This document shows positions 40,744-48,815 of a stretch of DNA of 64,000 bases, piece after piece. The stretch covers positions 1 to 64,000 of the forward strand of contig NZ_JBKKJT010000011.1 of assembly GCF_046614675.1 (NCBI RefSeq). Reading direction: 5' to 3'. The notes beneath the pieces were generated by a model, which saw only the letters and a list, made by a program, of their open reading frames with translations, was not told the origin of the DNA and did not search any database. The translations under genes were made by a program, and so were the position numbers. The DNA comes from Chryseobacterium cupriresistens. GTDB taxonomy: Bacteria > Bacteroidota > Bacteroidia > Flavobacteriales > Weeksellaceae. Numbering within the stretch: the first letter of the stretch is position 1; each line of letters opens with the position of its first letter.

Positions 40744-41967
40744 ATGTATTCAATTATAGATATAGAAAGTAATGGTGCAGGTTATAGAAATGAATGCATT
40801 ATAGATATCGCCATCTACAGATATGACGGTCAGAAAATTACAGATCAGTTTATATCCCTTGTAAACCCCGAAGGTGATATTACTCCTTTTGTACAGAAGC
40901 TGACCAGTATTACCCCAAAAATGGTCAAGACTGCTCCGAAATTTCATGAAATTGCCAAAAGAGTGATAGAAATTACTCAGAATACAACTTTGGTAGGTCA
41001 TAATATTGATTTTGATTACAGGATGCTTCGCCAGTCATTCAAAAGGCTTGGTTATGATTTTAAAATCAATACTTTAGATACAATTCCGTTAGCAAAAAAA
41101 CTGATTCCTGATGAAGTAAGTTATTCCTTGGGAAAACTGGTGAAATCATTGGGTATTCCATTGACCAACCATCACAGGGCGGAAGGCGATGCAAGAGCTA
41201 CATTAGAACTTTTCAAACTTCTGATCTCAAAAGATATTGAAAATGAGATTATTCAGAAGCAGCATGATGAGTCTAATGCCAAAACGTATATCAACAAGAT
41301 TAAAGAACTGACTCAGGATCTTCCTAATGACAAAGGTTTTGTGTATTTTCAGGATGAAGCAGGACGTATTATGTTTTCTGATTATGTTCAGGATATCAAC
41401 AAATTTTCCAAAAAGGTTTTCAATTCCAAATCAAAAAAATGGGAGCAGATCCAGAAAGATGTTGAACAGATTAATTTTGAGCTTACAGGAACAGATATTA
41501 TTGCCAAACTGATTCTTAATTCCAAGAATATTAAAAAGAAAGAGGTCTTACCTTTCGGATTATATTTCAGGAATAATAAATATGTAGTTGAGAAAAATAA
41601 GCTTAATAAAACTGAGAAGCCGGTCTTGAAATTCAGGTCATTTACCCAGGGAACAAAAGCTGTTCAGTTTATTGGTTCTCAGGAAGAATTTAAAGATTTT
41701 TCTGTCTTGAAACAAAAAATTGAATTCAGAAAAAGAAATGAGCTATGGCTCGGGCCGGGAAGAAAATTAGGAGAAAAACTGTTTTTAATTATAGAAAACG
41801 GAAAAGTGGTTTCATTTGGCTTCTATGAATTGTTTACACAGATTCAGACGCTGAGTAAGCTGGCTAAACTGAAAATTGATCTTCCGCTGTCTTCTACAGA
41901 TTTGAATAACGAACTGCAGCTGGCACTTCTTCGAGCGGATTTTGAGACCTTACCACTGCCGAAGTGA
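40744..41967 (+). CDS. DnaQ-like DEDDh exonuclease with degenerate GIY-YIG-like C-terminal region
   Basis: A 407-residue protein. The N-terminal 3'-5' exonuclease has all five catalytic positions: Asp-x-Glu in SIIDIESNGAG, the Asp in VGHNIDFDYRML and His/Asp in HHRAEGDARATLELF. From about 195 the order resembles the DnaQ-UvrC-type fusions: KGFVYFQDEAGRIMFSDYVQ is where GVYYF-x-GKVIYVGKSK would stand, followed by LTGTDIIAKLILNSKNIKK, the second conserved piece. The nuclease residues (GIY...YIG, Arg, Glu) are largely lost, so this half is probably inactive or structural. It could edit DNA or act in repair. Monocistronic. Confidence 0.82.
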   Translation: MYSIIDIESNGAGYRNECIIDIAIYRYDGQKITDQFISLVNPEGDITPFVQKLTSITPKMVKTAPKFHEIAKRVIEITQNTTLVGHNIDFDYRMLRQSFKRLGYDFKINTLDTIPLAKKLIPDEVSYSLGKLVKSLGIPLTNHHRAEGDARATLELFKLLISKDIENEIIQKQHDESNAKTYINKIKELTQDLPNDKGFVYFQDEAGRIMFSDYVQDINKFSKKVFNSKSKKWEQIQKDVEQINFELTGTDIIAKLILNSKNIKKKEVLPFGLYFRNNKYVVEKNKLNKTEKPVLKFRSFTQGTKAVQFIGSQEEFKDFSVLKQKIEFRKRNELWLGPGRKLGEKLFLIIENGKVVSFGFYELFTQIQTLSKLAKLKIDLPLSSTDLNNELQLALLRADFETLPLPK

Positions 41968-42046
41968 TAGAGTGTCTTCATGTTATAAGTTTTATTCTGC
42001 AGACCATGCCATTCAAATCAATTGTACTGAAATAAAAAATAAATAG

Positions 42047-42054
42047 TATTTTTG
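42047..42054 (+). promoter_or_regulatory. -7 promoter box of the small transcription unit before lysA
   Basis: TATTTTTG, with TTG at 42022-42024 (22-bp spacer) as a possible -33 element. It precedes the 23-codon ORF by 19 nt. Confidence 0.5.
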
Positions 42055-42073
42055 CAAAAAATAAATAGTAGCA

Positions 42074-42145
42074 ATGCAAAATTTTAAACAAAATAAAACT
42101 GGAAAAAAGGGAACTGTAAAGTTCTCTAAGGTTTGGAATATTTAA
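42074..42145 (+). CDS. 23-codon micro-ORF, possibly a truncated cold-shock protein start
   Basis: ATG at 42074 opens MQNFKQNKTGKKGTVKFSKV followed by WNI and a stop. The KKGTVKF segment resembles the start of CspA-type proteins (GTVKFF), and the DNA after it (AAGGTTTGGAATATT) resembles the KGFGFI stretch shifted out of frame, so this may be a decayed csp gene. Alternatively it is a leader peptide or part of a small RNA: a promoter box precedes it and a terminator follows 33 nt later, just before lysA. Translation is not proven. Confidence 0.35.
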   Translation: MQNFKQNKTGKKGTVKFSKVWNI

Positions 42146-42178
42146 AAGAGTTGTCTTGCATAAAAAAATAATCAATGT

Positions 42179-42213
42179 GGCAGGCTCTTTTTCGAAGAAT
42201 CTGCCTTTTTTTA
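42179..42213 (+). terminator. Terminator between the micro-ORF and lysA
   Basis: GGCAG / CTGCC with an inner TCTT / AAGA helix and a TTTCG loop, followed by seven or more T. It ends only 16 nt before the lysA ATG, so it could also act as an attenuator. Confidence 0.7.
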
Positions 42214-42228
42214 TGTTAAAATGAAATT

Positions 42229-43431
42229 ATGAATTCAAAAGAATTATTAAAGATTGCCAATGAGTTTGGCACACCGGTGTATGTTTATGATGCTGAATCC
42301 ATCAAAATTCAATACGAAAAACTTACTTCTTCATTTTTAAAACATACTAAGTTCTTCTACGCAGCGAAGGCCTTGACCAATATCAATATTCTTAAGTATG
42401 TCAAGAATTTGGGTGCATCTTTGGATTGTGTATCTATCAACGAAGTTAAGCTGGGATTAAAGGCAGGATTTTCGAAAGAAAAGATATTATTTACACCCAA
42501 CTGTGTTGACCTTGCTGAAATAGAGGAAGCAATGACTTTTGGAGTTCATATTAACATTGATAACATTTCTATTCTTGAGCAATTCGGGAATAAATACGGA
42601 AATACCTATCCGATTTTAGTAAGAATCAATCCGCATATTTTTGCAGGAGGTAACTATAAGATTTCAACTGGGCACATCGACAGTAAATTCGGGATTTCTA
42701 TTCACCAGGTTCGTCACATCGAAAGAGTGATGAAGAGTACCAACCTTAATGTTGAAGGTCTTCACATGCACACGGGAAGTGAAATAAAAGATCCGGATGT
42801 ATTCCTTCAGGCTTTGGAGATTATGCTGGAGCTTTCTGAGCATTTCCCGAACCTGAAATATCTGGATATGGGAAGCGGATTCAAAATCCCTTACCAGGAT
42901 AGTGAAGAAGAAACTGATGTGAAAACATTAGGTAAAAAAGTAGAGAAAGTAATTTCTGAATTTTCAAAATCTACAGGAAAAAAATTCGAATTATGGTTTG
43001 AGCCTGGAAAATTCCTGGTGGGGAAAAGTGGATATTTATTAGTGAAAGCTAATGTGATCAAGCAGACAACAGCTACTGTTTTTGTTGGAGTGAATTCCGG
43101 ATTTAATCATCTGATCCGCCCAATGTTCTATGATTCTTACCATATGATTGAAAACCTGTCCAATCCAAAAGGTGCAGAAAGAATTTATACGGTAGTAGGA
43201 AATATCTGCGAAACAGATACGTTCGCATGGGACAGAAAACTGAATGAGGTAAGAGAAGGAGATATTCTTGCTTTCCATAATGCAGGAGCTTACGGTTTTG
43301 AAATGAGTTCAAACTTCAATTCTAGATTAAAGCCAGCAGAAGTATTATTCTTAGACGGAAAAGCTCATTTGATCCGTAAAAGAGACGAGTTTGAAGATTT
43401 GTTGAGAAATCAGATTGAAATAGTAATGTAA
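42229..43431 (+). CDS. lysA: Diaminopimelate decarboxylase
   Basis: A 400-residue fold-type III PLP enzyme converting meso-diaminopimelate to lysine. The PLP lysine is Lys47 in FFYAAKALTN. Other marks: HMHTGSEI (His of the barrel), LDMGSGFKIPY (phosphate-binding Gly loop), FEPGKFLVG (the E-P-G-[KR] motif) and, in the C-terminal domain, the substrate/catalytic Cys in VGNICETDTFAWDR and HNAGAYGFEMSSNFN. Slightly shorter than E. coli LysA (420). Preceded by a small transcription unit whose terminator ends 16 nt before the ATG. No other lysine gene lies nearby. Confidence 0.95.
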   Translation: MNSKELLKIANEFGTPVYVYDAESIKIQYEKLTSSFLKHTKFFYAAKALTNINILKYVKNLGASLDCVSINEVKLGLKAGFSKEKILFTPNCVDLAEIEEAMTFGVHINIDNISILEQFGNKYGNTYPILVRINPHIFAGGNYKISTGHIDSKFGISIHQVRHIERVMKSTNLNVEGLHMHTGSEIKDPDVFLQALEIMLELSEHFPNLKYLDMGSGFKIPYQDSEEETDVKTLGKKVEKVISEFSKSTGKKFELWFEPGKFLVGKSGYLLVKANVIKQTTATVFVGVNSGFNHLIRPMFYDSYHMIENLSNPKGAERIYTVVGNICETDTFAWDRKLNEVREGDILAFHNAGAYGFEMSSNFNSRLKPAEVLFLDGKAHLIRKRDEFEDLLRNQIEIVM

Positions 43432-43453
43432 AATCCGAAACATATGATATAAG

Positions 43454-43483
43454 CAGCTGCCTTTTTGGTGGCTGTTTTGTTTT
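43454..43483 (+). terminator. Terminator of lysA
   Basis: CAGCTGCC / GGTGGCTG (two G-T pairs) with a TTTTT loop and a T-rich tail, 22 nt after the stop codon. Confidence 0.75.
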
Positions 43484-43493
43484 ACATGGAAAT

Positions 43494-43528
43494 GAAACCT
43501 CACGGGTTTTCAAAACCCGTGAGGTTTC
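43494..43528. repeat. Perfect 17-bp inverted repeat with one-base loop
   Basis: GAAACCTCACGGGTTTT, a single C, then AAAACCCGTGAGGTTTC. The arms match perfectly over 17 bp. It is not followed by a T run and lies just beyond the lysA terminator, so it looks like an independent palindromic element (REP-like) or an extruding site. Confidence 0.8.
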
Positions 43529-43595
43529 AATAGAATCAAAATTAAATTACAATTTTTTAACATCGAGTTAGGGATGGAGTCTCAACTTTATTAGT

Positions 43596-43603
43596 TAAAT
43601 TTG
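43596..43603 (+). promoter_or_regulatory. -7 promoter box of poxB
   Basis: TAAATTTG, 72 nt before the ATG at 43676. An in-frame TTG at 43601 lies inside the box, which argues against that upstream start. Confidence 0.45.
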
Positions 43604-43675
43604 ATAGAGATAGGAAGATTTTCTTCTTCTCAAATACTATTTTCACCAAAAAATAACCACCAAAACAGACTAATT

Positions 43676-45409
43676 ATGGCAAAAAACATAGCAGAGCAGA
43701 TTGTTGAAATGCTCGAAAATGCCAATGTGAAAAGAATTTATGCAGTAACCGGCGACAGTCTCAATCATCTGAATATTGCCGTTAAAAAAAGCAGTATCCA
43801 GTGGATTCATGTAAGACACGAAGAAGTAGGGGCTTATGCCGCAGCGGCAGAGGCTGAGCTTGATGGTTTGGCAGTTTGTGCCGGAAGCTGTGGCCCCGGA
43901 CACGTTCATTTGATCAATGGGGTGTATGAAGCTCATCGCTCTCATGTTCCTATGCTGGTGATTGCTTCCACCATTCCCAGTGATGAAATGGGCATGGATT
44001 ACTTTCAGGAAACCAATACGATAAAGCTGTTTGATGACTGCAGTTATTATAATCAAATGATTACAAGACCTGAACAGGTACAGAGAACCGTGCAGACCGC
44101 CATTCAGCATGCTATATCCAAAAAAGGAGTTGCGGTCATAGGTCTTCCGGGAGATGTTTCTGAGCTGGATGCCGAAGATGGCTCTACTTCCACCCAAATC
44201 TTTAAAACCAATCCTGTGATAAGACCATCGGATGATGAGCTGAAAAGTTTGTCGGAACTGGTGAATAAAAGCAAAAAAGTAACCCTATACTGCGGGATAG
44301 GTGCTGCTGAAGCACGTGATGAGGTGATCACTTTGTCAAAGCTGTTAAAGGCACCTGTAGGATATTCATTCCGCGGGAAAATGGCTATTCAGCCCAATAA
44401 TCCAAATGAAGTGGGACTTACAGGTCTGTTAGGATTTCCTTCAGCCTATCACGCCATGCATGAAGCTGATCTCGTCATTCTCCTGGGGACGGATTTTCCT
44501 TATCAGAAATTCATGCCTGTAAAAAATAAAATCGTCCAGATTGATGAAAGTCCTGAAAGATTAGGAAGAAGAGCAAAACTGGATTTAGGACTTGCCGGAG
44601 ATGTCAAAGAAACCATTAAAGCATTATTGCCGTTACTTGACGAAAAAACGGATGTTCATTTTCTGAATGAACAGCTGGCATTTTATGATAAAGTAAAAGA
44701 AAACCAGTTGGAATATGTAAAAGATTCTGGAAAAGAGAACGCCATTCAGCCGGAATATGTGGCCCACACTTTAGATAAACTTGCTGAAAATGATGCTATT
44801 TTTACCGTAGATACCGGAATGTGCTGCGTTTGGGGAGCCCGTTTTATTACAGGAACGGGGGAAAGGAAGATGCTGGGATCATTTAATCATGGCTCAATGG
44901 CTAATGCGATGCCAATGGCGATAGGTGCTGCATTGGCACATCCTGAAAAACAAGTGATTGCCCTTTGTGGAGATGGAGGGTTATCTATGCTGTTAGGAGA
45001 TATGGCTACTATTTTTCAGTATAAATTACCAATCAAATTAATTGTTTTCAATAACAGAACCCTGGGAATGGTAAAGCTGGAAATGGAAGTTGGTGGAATG
45101 CCCGACAATGAGACAGACATGATTAATCCTGATTTTGCCATGATCGCGCATGCCATGGGATATCCGGGAAAAAATGTCCATCTCCCCAAAGATGTGGAAA
45201 GCGCTATCAAAGAATGCCTGGATTACAAAGGACCTTATCTTCTGAATATTTTTACGAATCCCAATGCGTTGGCTCTTCCTCCGAAGGTTGAATTTGATCA
45301 GATTATGGGAATGACAAAGTCTATGGCTCAGCTTATGCTTGGCGGTAAAATGGATGAGGTTTTTGAAACGGTGAAGACCAATTATAAACATATCAAAGGC
45401 CTGCTATAA
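43676..45409 (+). CDS. poxB: Pyruvate dehydrogenase (quinone)-type thiamine-diphosphate flavoenzyme (PoxB-like)
   Basis: A 577-residue three-domain ThDP enzyme, close in length to E. coli PoxB (572). The N-terminal domain has VKRIYAVTGDSLNHLN and the catalytic Glu in HVRHEEVGAYAAAAEAELDG, followed by SCGPGHVHLINGVYEA. The C-terminal ThDP/Mg motif is ALCGDGGLSMLLGD (about 430) with IVFNNRTLGMVKLE downstream. PoxB decarboxylates pyruvate to acetate at the membrane, passing electrons via FAD to quinone. The C-terminal tail (LMLGGKMDEVFETVKTNYKH) is amphipathic, as needed for membrane binding. Other 2-oxoacid decarboxylase-type activities are possible. ATG 43676 was chosen because the promoter lies downstream of the longer frame's TTG. 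Confidence 0.88.
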   Translation: MAKNIAEQIVEMLENANVKRIYAVTGDSLNHLNIAVKKSSIQWIHVRHEEVGAYAAAAEAELDGLAVCAGSCGPGHVHLINGVYEAHRSHVPMLVIASTIPSDEMGMDYFQETNTIKLFDDCSYYNQMITRPEQVQRTVQTAIQHAISKKGVAVIGLPGDVSELDAEDGSTSTQIFKTNPVIRPSDDELKSLSELVNKSKKVTLYCGIGAAEARDEVITLSKLLKAPVGYSFRGKMAIQPNNPNEVGLTGLLGFPSAYHAMHEADLVILLGTDFPYQKFMPVKNKIVQIDESPERLGRRAKLDLGLAGDVKETIKALLPLLDEKTDVHFLNEQLAFYDKVKENQLEYVKDSGKENAIQPEYVAHTLDKLAENDAIFTVDTGMCCVWGARFITGTGERKMLGSFNHGSMANAMPMAIGAALAHPEKQVIALCGDGGLSMLLGDMATIFQYKLPIKLIVFNNRTLGMVKLEMEVGGMPDNETDMINPDFAMIAHAMGYPGKNVHLPKDVESAIKECLDYKGPYLLNIFTNPNALALPPKVEFDQIMGMTKSMAQLMLGGKMDEVFETVKTNYKHIKGLL

Positions 45410-45459
45410 TAAGAAAAGAAATAATCAGACAGTTGTCTGATATTCAGAAACTATATATA

Positions 45460-45490
45460 AAACTTCATGCTTTGCGTGAAGTTTTTCTTT
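45460..45490 (+). terminator. Terminator of poxB
   Basis: AAACTTCATG / CGTGAAGTTT with a CTTTG loop and a T-rich tail. A second small palindrome, CAGACAGTTGTCTG, lies at 45426-45439. Confidence 0.85.
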
Positions 45491-45511
45491 TTTATACATA
45501 AGCTAAATATT

Positions 45512-45519
45512 TACCTTTG
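45512..45519 (+). promoter_or_regulatory. -7 promoter box of the TonB-domain/Abi pair
   Basis: TACCTTTG, 20 nt before the ATG at 45540. Confidence 0.5.
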
Positions 45520-45539
45520 TTTATTATTAGGAAACAAGC

Positions 45540-46019
45540 ATGAGAACTATATTTTTATTTTTGGCTTTATGTGCAATGAATTTTTCACTGGCGCAGGATC
45601 AGGAAGAAAGGGATGATTCTTTTATCAGAGAGAGTAATAAAAATCTTTTAAAAATAGATATTAAAGAACCCTTTATGCAGGTTGCTGTAAAATGTAATGA
45701 TTTTAAACCCGCTGCTTTTGAAGGAGGTGTTGCAGCCTACAAAGATATCCTGAACCGATATATGTATGCGTACCTGAATTCTGATTTCTATGCTTTGACG
45801 GGAGATTTTACCTTTACCTTAGTGCTTGATGAAAAGGGAAAAGTAACAGATGTGAAAGGAATGCCTAAGGTGGCCAACAGCGAAGTTTTCTTTGATGATA
45901 TGCAGTACGTTGTAAGAAGGATAAAGAGAAACTGGATTCCGGCGTCTTGTAACGGGAAGCCAGTAGCCTCACAGATTAAAGTTAAAATGAACTTTTCTTC
46001 AATGGCTGTGGATATTTAA
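45540..46019 (+). CDS. Secreted TonB-like-domain protein
   Basis: A 159-residue precursor with signal peptide MRTIFLFLALCAMNFSLA. The C-terminal half has the TonB/energy-transducer layout: FEGGVAAYKDILNRYMYAYL, DFTFTLVLDEKGKVTDVKGM, the variable loop and RRIKRNWIPASCNGKPVASQ then IKVKMNFS. There is no N-terminal membrane anchor of the ExbD-interacting type, so it is probably not a working TonB but one of the small periplasmic relatives common in this group. The remnants at 11144-11326 and 48571-48815 appear to be decayed relatives. The Abi gene follows after 12 nt and is probably cotranscribed. Confidence 0.75.
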   Translation: MRTIFLFLALCAMNFSLAQDQEERDDSFIRESNKNLLKIDIKEPFMQVAVKCNDFKPAAFEGGVAAYKDILNRYMYAYLNSDFYALTGDFTFTLVLDEKGKVTDVKGMPKVANSEVFFDDMQYVVRRIKRNWIPASCNGKPVASQIKVKMNFSSMAVDI

Positions 46020-46031
46020 TTATAGAATATT

Positions 46032-46904
46032 ATGGGGAATATTGCAACAACATTTAGTCAACAAATTGCTCTCCTTGAAAGTAGAGGTATGGTTTTTGAT
46101 TTTGAACCTAATAAAGTAAAAGAAATTTTATTAGACATTGGATATTATAGGTTAGGATTCTATTGGCATCCTTTTGTTATAGATGATGAACATAATTTAA
46201 TTACTGGTACTAAATTTTCTGATGTGGTTAATTTGTATTACTTAGATGTTGATTTAAGAAATACACTGATGAAGTATTTAAATAGGATAGAAATAAATTT
46301 TAGAACCAATATAGTTTATTATGTTTCTAATAAATATCGAACAAATCCATATTGGTTTATTGATCCTAGAATCATTAATCAATCATTTATTAATGATTTT
46401 GATAAATATTATAGTGAAGAATTTAGAAAAACTAACAAGCCTATAAAAATGCATCATCGAAAATATTTGAATGATAAATATGCTCCTGCTTGGAAAACAT
46501 TAGAGTTCTTTTCATTTGGTATTATGCTTAGAATTTTTAGAAATTTACATGATGAAGAAATAAAATCTAGAATCTCGAAAATTTATAATGTAAATAATTT
46601 ATCTAAATTTATAAGTCTAATGGATACTCTTGTCCTTTTAAGAAATACATGCGCGCATGGAGGCGTTATGTTTGATCTAAAGGTACCAAAAGGAATTTCT
46701 AAAATTCCGGAACTTGAATTTAATAACAATGATAGAATGTCTTTGGACTCCTCAATAAAGGTTGTTCTATATATATTAGGAAAAATATCAATAAGTAGAA
46801 AACAGAATATGGAAGCTGAAATTAATGCAATTTTTGAAAAGTATAGAAATGATGGGATTGTTAAAAATATCATAACAAATAAAATAAATTTCATATACAA
46901 ATAG
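46032..46904 (+). CDS. Abi family (Abi_2/AbiD-F type) HEPN protein, candidate abortive-infection factor
   Basis: A 290-residue protein with the Abi_2 layout: QQIALLESRGMVFDFE at the start, DIGYYRLGFYWHPF, LDVDLRNTLMKYLNRIEINF, HHRKYLNDKYAPAWKTLEFF and SFGIMLRIFRNL, and a C-terminal LLRNTCAHGG. The last is the R-x4-H motif of HEPN ribonucleases. Family members (AbiD, AbiD1, AbiF of lactococci) stop phage growth by killing or arresting infected cells. The codon usage is more AT-rich than that of its neighbours (frequent ATA, TTA, AAT, AGA), a sign of transfer. It is 12 nt after the TonB-domain gene and has no recognisable antitoxin partner. Confidence 0.8.
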   Translation: MGNIATTFSQQIALLESRGMVFDFEPNKVKEILLDIGYYRLGFYWHPFVIDDEHNLITGTKFSDVVNLYYLDVDLRNTLMKYLNRIEINFRTNIVYYVSNKYRTNPYWFIDPRIINQSFINDFDKYYSEEFRKTNKPIKMHHRKYLNDKYAPAWKTLEFFSFGIMLRIFRNLHDEEIKSRISKIYNVNNLSKFISLMDTLVLLRNTCAHGGVMFDLKVPKGISKIPELEFNNNDRMSLDSSIKVVLYILGKISISRKQNMEAEINAIFEKYRNDGIVKNIITNKINFIYK

Positions 46905-47015
46905 TTGCGTGATGTTGTAATTTTTACTAAATTTGCAGTGTATTTAATATAAATACAGCACTTCAGTGCACCAATAATTTTCACATTATTGCGGCACTAT
47001 AAAATATTACTTATA

Positions 47016-47041
47016 GCTCGGACTTGCTCCGAGTTTTTTTT
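47016..47041 (+). terminator. Terminator after the Abi gene
   Basis: CTCGGA / TCCGAG with a CTTGC loop and a run of eight T. It is 111 nt after the Abi stop codon and 25 nt before the miaB -7 box. Confidence 0.8.
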
Positions 47042-47065
47042 ATGACATTCTGTCACAATATTTTG

Positions 47066-47073
47066 TATCTTTG
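47066..47073 (+). promoter_or_regulatory. -7 promoter box of miaB
   Basis: TATCTTTG, 49 nt before the GTG start at 47123. Confidence 0.55.
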
Positions 47074-47122
47074 CAAACTTATTCGTTCGTAATTTTAAAT
47101 TACGAATCTTAAATCGATTATC

Positions 47123-48559
47123 GTGCAGGAAAAATATATAGACGAAACAAAACAGGGCGAAGCTTTTGCTATTGCAGAAAGACCGGAGAACTCTAAAAAA
47201 CTGTTTTTAGAAAGCTATGGCTGTCAGATGAATTTCTCTGACTCTGAAATTGTTGCATCCATTCTTAATGAACAGGGGTATAATACAACGATGAAAGTTG
47301 AAGAAGCCGACCTGATTCTTTTAAATACATGCTCCATCCGCGAAAAAGCGGAACAGACCGTAAGAATGCGTCTTTCTCAGTTCAAAAATCTTAAAAAAGA
47401 AAGACCGAATATGACGGTTGGTGTTCTGGGATGTATGGCAGAAAGATTGAAAACCAAGTTTTTAGAAGAAGAACAATTGGTAGATCTTGTTGTAGGTCCT
47501 GATGCCTACAGAGACTTACCGAACCTTTTGAAAGAAACTGACGATGGAAGAGATGCCATCAACGTTATTCTTTCCAAAGAAGAGACGTATGCCGATATCA
47601 ATCCTGTCCGTTTAGGAGGAAACGGTGTTACCGCTTTTGTTACCATTACAAGAGGTTGTGATAATATGTGTACATTCTGTGTGGTTCCATTTACCAGAGG
47701 AAGAGAAAGAAGCCGTGACCCACACTCCATTATTGAAGAATGTAAAGATCTTGCCAATAACGGATATAAAGAAATTACCCTTTTAGGACAAAACGTAGAC
47801 TCTTACCTTTGGTATGGAGGAGGTCCTAAAAAAGATTTTGCCAAAGCATCTGAAATGCAGAAAGCAACAGCCGTAAATTTTGCGCAATTGCTTGATCTGG
47901 TAGCTAAAGCTGTTCCTGAGCTGAGAATCAGATTCTCTACTTCCAACCCTCAGGATATGAGTCTGGACGTATTCAGAATGATGGTAAAACATGACAACAT
48001 CTGTAAATATGTACATCTTCCTGTACAAAGCGGAAGCAATAATATGCTGGAAGCGATGAACAGACAACATACCCGTGAAGAATATCTTGATCTGATCAGA
48101 AAAGCAAAAGAAATTGTTCCGGAAGTAGCATTTTCACAGGATATGATCGTAGGATTCTGTAATGAAACAGAAGAAGACCACCAGGATACCTTGAGTCTGA
48201 TGAGAGAAGTGGAATATGACTACGGTTATATGTTTGCGTACTCAGAAAGGCCGGGAACTCCTGCTCACAAGAAAATGGAAGACAATATTCCGGCTGATGT
48301 GAAGCAGAGACGTCTTGCTGAGGTTATTGCCCTTCAGGGAGAGCTTTCAAAACAAAGAATGAAATCCTATGTTGGAAGAGAGCATCAGATTCTGATTGAA
48401 GGAATTTCCAAGAAAAATAAAAACCAGTGGAAAGGAAGAAACTCTCAGAATGCCGTATGTGTCTTCGATAAACTGGAAGGACAGAAAATAGGTGACATTG
48501 TGAACGTTTTTGTGTATGACAATACGCAAGGCACACTTTTAGGGAGAACAGTTGAATAA
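47123..48559 (+). CDS. miaB: tRNA-2-methylthio-N6-dimethylallyladenosine synthase
   Basis: A 478-residue radical-SAM methylthiotransferase that adds the ms2 group to i6A37 of tRNA. N-terminal UPF0004 domain: the three auxiliary-cluster Cys are in LESYGCQMNFSDSE, LLNTCSIREKAEQT and VLGCMAERLK. The radical-SAM triad is in TRGCDNMCTFCVVPFTRG (C-x3-C-x2-C). The C-terminal TRAM domain (about 410-475) ends NTQGTLLGRTVE. The start is a GTG; the first in-frame ATG falls inside the first cluster motif and would destroy it. Its product is the substrate of MiaE (20000-20578). Confidence 0.95.
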   Translation: MQEKYIDETKQGEAFAIAERPENSKKLFLESYGCQMNFSDSEIVASILNEQGYNTTMKVEEADLILLNTCSIREKAEQTVRMRLSQFKNLKKERPNMTVGVLGCMAERLKTKFLEEEQLVDLVVGPDAYRDLPNLLKETDDGRDAINVILSKEETYADINPVRLGGNGVTAFVTITRGCDNMCTFCVVPFTRGRERSRDPHSIIEECKDLANNGYKEITLLGQNVDSYLWYGGGPKKDFAKASEMQKATAVNFAQLLDLVAKAVPELRIRFSTSNPQDMSLDVFRMMVKHDNICKYVHLPVQSGSNNMLEAMNRQHTREEYLDLIRKAKEIVPEVAFSQDMIVGFCNETEEDHQDTLSLMREVEYDYGYMFAYSERPGTPAHKKMEDNIPADVKQRRLAEVIALQGELSKQRMKSYVGREHQILIEGISKKNKNQWKGRNSQNAVCVFDKLEGQKIGDIVNVFVYDNTQGTLLGRTVE

Positions 48560-48570
48560 AATTAAGTTTC

Positions 48571-48815
48571 AGGGTCCAAAGGAATTTGGACAGACAAGCG
48601 AAAAGATGCTATCACTGAAAAATTTAAAAAGAAAATATATATTCTAAAAAAAATCAACGGGTATATTACCGTAAGATTTTTAGTAAATTGTTACGCAGTT
48701 TACAAAATCACTCGAAGGCTGGATGCCGGAAGAGATAAAAGGTTTAAAAGTAGATTATTATCAGGATTTAACCTATAAAATTGAAAATGGAAAAGTTTCA
48801 GAGGTATTACCTTAG
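48571..48815 (+). pseudogene. Remnant of a secreted TonB-like-domain gene, internally deleted
   Basis: Two protein-like segments in different frames: first KGIWTDKRKDAITEKFKKKI followed by KINGYITVRFLVNC (to about 48695), then, after a join, LEGWMPEEIKGLKVDYYQDL followed by KIENGKVSEVLP and a TAG at 48813. ITVRFLVNC and KIENGKVSEVLP read like the two ends of a TonB-like domain. No start codon or signal peptide remains. The tail overlaps the first 29 nt of the next gene in another frame, which suggests that the pair once overlapped as a working operon. Confidence 0.6.

Noticed and set aside
43601..43675. Longer PoxB start (TTG) with 25 extra residues
   Set aside because: The TTG falls inside the -7 box and the extra residues do not resemble the family N-terminus; ATG 43676 gives the usual length.
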